Shown: in pieces, positions 60,932 to 64,000 of the stretch | Layout: each line of letters starts with the position of its first letter | How positions within the stretch are numbered: the first letter of the stretch is position 1 | DNA from: JBBSEX01 sp038239345 | GTDB lineage: Bacteria > Acidobacteriota > Terriglobia > Bryobacterales > Bryobacteraceae | Length of the DNA: 64,000 bases | NCBI GenBank assembly: GCA_038239345.1 | Contig: JBBSEX010000012.1 | Coordinates: forward strand, 137,255-201,254 | Reading direction: 5' to 3' | Made by a program: the position numbers and the translations under genes | The notes under the pieces: generated by a model | The model's input: only the letters and a program-made list of their open reading frames with translations | Database searches by the model: none | Told to the model about the DNA's origin: nothing

Positions 60932-61896
60932 TCGTAGTAATTGCGATCCCAGGCGTGCTTCTTCAAGAGCTCCAATATTTGCGGCGGGAGCGGACCGAGA
61001 GCGGAGAGACGGCAATTGGCCTCGACGTTTTTCACGCGGCGCATTCCGGGAATCACAGTGGATACCGCAAGCTCCGAAAGGCAGAACTGGAGAGCGATTT
61101 CCGCTAGCGAACCAGGGACATTCTCAAGATCCTTACGCAGCGCATCGACGTGCTGCACCACTTCCTTTTTTCGGTCGCCACGGAAGTAGCCGGCGCGAAA
61201 ATCACCTTCCTCGAACGTCGTGTATTCCGTGATGTTCCCCGAAAGGCTGCCTTCGTCAAGCGGCACGCGCGCCAGCACGCCGACGTTATGTTCCTTAACT
61301 AAAGGAAACAGACTGGTCTGCGGTGTCTGATCGAAGATGTTGTAAATCACCTGCACAGTATCGATCAGGCCGGTGCGCACCAATTCCAGGGCACTATCGG
61401 GCTGATGGTCGTTGATGGATATACCGACGGCCTTCGCCTTACCGGAAGTCTTTAGGTCTTCAAACGCGCGACGCCAATCGTCGTGGCCGATCCACTCGGG
61501 GTTCCAGACGTGCAACTGCTGCAAGTCGACGGACTCTAGCTTTAAATTCCGCAGGCTTTCCTCAGTGGAAGAAATGATGTAGTCGTAAGGGAAGACCTCA
61601 TCCAGGGCGACGCCCGGACGCGCCGGCCAAAGACGATTCTTCGGTGGAACCTTGGTTGCGACATAGACCTTTCCCGGCGCATCGCGGACCATATCGCCCA
61701 CCAGTCGCTCACTATGTCCATCGCCATACGCGAGGGCGGTGTCGATAAAATTCAATCCTAGTTCGATTGCCCGGCGCAGGGCCAAGACGGATTCATCGTC
61801 TTTATGTCCCAGCCATTGACTGCCGCCAATACCCCAGGCGCCGTATCCAACTTCACTAACGGAAATGCCCGTCCGGCCGAGTGCTCGATAGCGCAT
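60928..61896 (-). CDS. aldo/keto reductase
   Basis: 322 residues. The AKR fold shows the full catalytic set: Asp in LNFIDTALAYGDGHSE, Tyr in the same segment, Lys in VYVATKVPP and His in LQQLHVWNP. It begins MRYRALGRTGISVSEVGYG, typical of the family. It reduces aldehydes or ketones of sugars with NADPH in the cytoplasm. A TAAAAT box 6 nt before the ATG marks it as a leaderless candidate. Confidence 0.92.
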   Translation of the reverse strand: MRYRALGRTGISVSEVGYGAWGIGGSQWLGHKDDESVLALRRAIELGLNFIDTALAYGDGHSERLVGDMVRDAPGKVYVATKVPPKNRLWPARPGVALDEVFPYDYIISSTEESLRNLKLESVDLQQLHVWNPEWIGHDDWRRAFEDLKTSGKAKAVGISINDHQPDSALELVRTGLIDTVQVIYNIFDQTPQTSLFPLVKEHNVGVLARVPLDEGSLSGNITEYTTFEEGDFRAGYFRGDRKKEVVQHVDALRKDLENVPGSLAEIALQFCLSELAVSTVIPGMRRVKNVEANCRLSALGPLPPQILELLKKHAWDRNYYD

Positions 61897-61902
61897 TGTT
61901 TT

Positions 61903-61908
61903 ATTTTA
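61903..61908 (-). promoter_or_regulatory. -10 hexamer TAAAAT, leaderless-type, for the aldo/keto reductase
   Basis: TAAAAT is followed by AAAACA and the ATG at 61896, an exact 6-nt gap. The box overlaps the last codons of the secreted propeller gene upstream. Confidence 0.5.
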
Positions 61909-63504
61909 CGGCAGCAGCCCGTAAACCAGAACTTTACCGGAGAACGTCGGCAGGTAGACTTTCCCGTCGGCGATGGTGGGTTGAGACATTTTTGCGAATA
62001 GCAGCCCTTGATCGGGATGCGCGGGGTCGATGTTGTTCCATAACTCCTGAAAGATGCCGCGCGAGAGGTCGCCCGCATCGTAAGCGTGTAAATGCCCTAC
62101 CTGCAGTTCTTTCGTGTTGCTTGCGGGCGTGTATGCCCAGACGATGCCGGTTGCGACGCTCGTGCCATTCGCCGAGATCGATAGACCGGAGCCCTGGTAT
62201 CCGGCGCCGACACCATCCGACTGGCCATTCGCAATCATCGTCACGGCGGAGCCATCCACACGAAAGGCTTTCAGGGTATCGGTAGGGAAACCAGGATCGG
62301 TTCCGTAAGTGAATCCGCCACCGCCGGGCCAAAGATAGACGGTATTGTTCCAGACAGCAAAGCCGTTATACACCCCGGTCCAATCGAAACCGACGCTATG
62401 ACGAGCAGCCCCCTGGACGCGAGCGGTCAAGGTCATGCTGTTGCGATTCAGCAGAAACAGGTCGCCGAACTTACTCCCGGAAATAGCTTGCCCCGAGCCC
62501 GGCATCAGGATGACGCGGCTGGACCCAAGATCAAGATCGAAATTCTGGTCCCAGTTTTCCGCTTCCGCGTAGAAGCTGGTTTTCCCGGTTACCAGAAGAG
62601 TGGTGGGATCCACTTGTACGATGCTGTCGGAGTTGTCAGCCTCCTGCGGTATGTCGTCGGCGAGATTTCCGGTGGTGAAGTAGACGTACTTGCCATCGCT
62701 CGCGGGTCCACCGCCGGATTGCCAGATTCCTGCGCCGGAGCGTCCGCGCGAATAATTCACCGCGGCAATTTGCCGCAAGTTCGTGTCGTAAGCAAACAAC
62801 CAGCCCTGGTACGGCGACTCATCCTGATGAGAGGCGAAGGCCACATAAATTTTTCCATCCTGCAAAAGTAGCGATCCTCGCTGTAGCTGATAGCGGGATT
62901 GAAATGGCAGTCCGTCGTAGGTTCCGGAAATCGCTACCGGAGCTAACAGATCAAGTCCCGTAGTGAGGCTGATCTTATGCAGGAAATGATGATATTGATG
63001 GGGCGGCTGCGGATCGTCGATTGTGTTTGAAACAAAATACATGGCATTGTTCGGCACGTCGATAACGGGAGTGCCAACTATGCCCAAGGGTCCGTCGGAA
63101 GCAGCCGCGCCACATTCGGGAAAATCGTGGTAGCCGGCGGCCGGCTCGATATCGGTACTGGGCACGGGACGTCCGAAATTTTCGGCGAAGTAAAGGGAAC
63201 GATCGCGGGCATTGAAGGCGTACACCATGTTTGTGGTGGTGGCTACGAAAAGCAGGTCTACATTCGGCCCTTCGGCGGATGGAACGCCGGGCACATAAAG
63301 TGGTTGTGCAAGAACGCAACCCGCGACCGAAAAGGATCCTAGGAGACCAAACGAAGCGGGTCGAACATTGGCCGGCGTGAGGATGAATTCGCTGGTGTTA
63401 GCGGAGGTGCGGAGGTTGTCGAAATGACCTGTCCAAACGGCCGTTTGCGCAGTTGTACACGCTACGGCGATCTGCGCTAAACAGCCAATTCGCAAAACGC
63501 GCAT
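61906..63504 (-). CDS. secreted PQQ-like beta-propeller protein
   Basis: 532 residues with a signal peptide (MRVLRIGCLAQIAVACTTAQT). The start of the mature part (VWTGHFDNLRTSANTSEFIL, TPANVRPASFGLLGSFSV) is typical of the secreted PQQ-like propeller proteins of acidobacteria. Repeats such as GIVGTPVIDVPNNAMYFVS, PASDGKYVYFTTGNLADDI and QPTIADGKVYLPTFSGKVLVYGL form the blades. No PQQ ligand set is obvious, so it is more likely a binding or scaffold protein than a dehydrogenase. The ATG at 63504 is preferred to far upstream frames because of the signal peptide and a CATACT box. Confidence 0.86.
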   Translation of the reverse strand: MRVLRIGCLAQIAVACTTAQTAVWTGHFDNLRTSANTSEFILTPANVRPASFGLLGSFSVAGCVLAQPLYVPGVPSAEGPNVDLLFVATTTNMVYAFNARDRSLYFAENFGRPVPSTDIEPAAGYHDFPECGAAASDGPLGIVGTPVIDVPNNAMYFVSNTIDDPQPPHQYHHFLHKISLTTGLDLLAPVAISGTYDGLPFQSRYQLQRGSLLLQDGKIYVAFASHQDESPYQGWLFAYDTNLRQIAAVNYSRGRSGAGIWQSGGGPASDGKYVYFTTGNLADDIPQEADNSDSIVQVDPTTLLVTGKTSFYAEAENWDQNFDLDLGSSRVILMPGSGQAISGSKFGDLFLLNRNSMTLTARVQGAARHSVGFDWTGVYNGFAVWNNTVYLWPGGGGFTYGTDPGFPTDTLKAFRVDGSAVTMIANGQSDGVGAGYQGSGLSISANGTSVATGIVWAYTPASNTKELQVGHLHAYDAGDLSRGIFQELWNNIDPAHPDQGLLFAKMSQPTIADGKVYLPTFSGKVLVYGLLP

Positions 63505-63510
63505 GAATTC

Positions 63511-63516
63511 AGTATG
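63511..63516 (-). promoter_or_regulatory. -10-like hexamer CATACT, leaderless-type, for the PQQ-like propeller gene
   Basis: CATACT is followed by GAATTC and the ATG at 63504, a 6-nt gap. The match to TATAAT is four of six. Confidence 0.38.
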
Positions 63517-63570
63517 CCCTATGAAACGTTGGCGCATCGAATCAATTGAAATGTCGAAGGCTTGATGACG

Positions 63571-63580
63571 TATGTACATA
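63571..63580. promoter_or_regulatory. 10-bp perfect palindrome in a divergent promoter region
   Basis: TATGTACATA lies between the propeller gene (start 63504, minus) and the gene starting at 63623 (plus), about 43 bp before the latter. It could be an operator for a dimeric repressor. Confidence 0.3.
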
Positions 63581-63611
63581 TAAGACTGTGATTTCAACAG
63601 CTTGCGACAGG

Positions 63612-63617
63612 TATAAA
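63612..63617 (+). promoter_or_regulatory. -10 hexamer TATAAA, leaderless-type, for the edge gene
   Basis: TATAAA ends 5 nt before the ATG at 63623, with no Shine-Dalgarno. Confidence 0.4.
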
Positions 63618-63622
63618 TACTA

Positions 63623-64000
63623 ATGTATCGGTGGGTCGGCGTGAATTTATTTTCGTTACGCAGTGGGTTTAGATTTTTGTTTGGGGCAAGCAGTTTCTGT
63701 GCGTTACACGCGGCGGAAGTGGCTTGTATCGGGACACCGCCGCGGGCGGAACCAACTGTTCGGATCGAGCGCGTGGCGGTACAGAGCGACGCTGATTTGA
63801 CAACACTGTTCCTGACTCCGGGTGAACCGGGTGCGCGGGAGATCCCGGTCCTAAGCTTTTTGCGCGATAAATTGGGGATACGACGGTCCGGATAGCGGCC
63901 GCTTGCGCGACGTGTGGGTGCTGACCTATCAGGCACCATGGATCTGGCAACGGGCTGGCGCGACGATGCCGTTCGTGCCGTTGCGATTGGGAAAGCGGTC
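63623..64000 (+). pseudogene. secreted protein gene with an apparent frameshift, cut by the window edge
   Basis: The frame from ATG 63623 codes for a signal-like start and a segment ending TPGEPGAREIPVLSFLRDKLG, then hits a stop at 63893-63895. The +1 frame, beginning at 63879, continues without a stop to the edge as YDGPDSGRLRDVWVLTYQAP and more, and joins naturally after DKLG. One extra A at about 63878 in ATTGGGGATACG explains the break. The joined protein resembles a family I remember from acidobacteria (FLRDxLG...RLRxVWVLTY) of unknown function. It may be a real frameshift or a sequencing error. Confidence 0.6.

Noticed and set aside
63505..63939. 145-codon N-terminal extension of the PQQ-like propeller gene
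   Set aside because: It is low-complexity in pattern, runs antisense to the edge gene and puts the signal peptide inside the protein.
1..64000. tRNA, rRNA, CRISPR arrays, insertion sequences, integrases or phage genes
   Set aside because: I looked through the intergenic gaps and the protein list and saw none; no repeated spacer pattern, no transposase motif and no tRNA cloverleaf.

Overview
The window looks like a piece of an Acidobacteriota chromosome, probably of the Solibacter/Bryobacter type (inference). The signs are moderately high GC, tandem secreted VWFA-related proteins of the acidobacterial kind, DUF3857/transglutaminase proteins, several Tat-exported Gfo/Idh/MocA and TIM-barrel sugar proteins, an exosortase with EpsI, and many secreted beta-propeller proteins. 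It is densely coded on both strands. I see no tRNA, rRNA, CRISPR array, insertion sequence or phage gene. No stretch above 300 bp lacks a gene; the longest gap is 52852-53144.

Layout. 1-6.9 kb: an M49-like peptidase fragment, a GH2 glycosidase, a small secreted protein, and a secreted propeller/Ig-like protein behind an S55 (SpoIVB-type) peptidase. 7.0-9.6 kb: exosortase, EpsI and an S9 peptidase. 9.6-11.8 kb: adenylate kinase and a Tat-exported oxidoreductase. 11.8-24.8 kb: a surface polysaccharide region with gmd/fcl (GDP-fucose), two GT4 and one GT2 glycosyltransferases and a hexapeptide acyltransferase. It ends in a tightly overlapping operon (epimerase, hddC, hddA, gmhB, methyltransferase, polyprenyl-phosphate glycosyltransferase-GtrA fusion) that makes a GDP-manno-heptose type sugar, followed by a GT-C membrane glycosyltransferase. 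24.8-30.6 kb: housekeeping and metabolic genes (adenosine deaminase family, cytochrome c, DUF2064, a short siroheme synthase, Der GTPase, DUF4342, L,D-transpeptidase).

30.6-36.2 kb: a four-gene overlapping operon of an unknown secreted protein, an oligopeptide-type solute-binding protein, an NtrY-like kinase and an NtrC-family sigma-54 activator, with no ABC permease. 36.3-45.1 kb: a zinc-ribbon/FHA-like/PrsW membrane protease, a peroxiredoxin, an EamA transporter, a DUF3857 pair of which one transglutaminase domain is dead, and an Asp-box propeller overlapped by a MoaD/ThiS-like gene. 45.3-51 kb: small secreted proteins, a histidine kinase, ribosomal protein S1, and an isolated fliD with a small partner. 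51-64 kb: amidohydrolase, serine hydrolase, a VWFA pair, an ice-binding-like PEP-CTERM protein (a candidate substrate of the exosortase), an FeS photolyase, two divergent TIM-barrel sugar isomerase-like proteins, an aldo/keto reductase, a secreted PQQ-like propeller and a frameshifted gene at the right edge.

The strongest window-wide signal is regulatory. About a dozen genes on both strands have a -10-like hexamer only 5-8 nt (most often 6 nt) before the start codon and no Shine-Dalgarno, which predicts leaderless mRNAs. All functional calls come from reading motifs by eye, with no database search.
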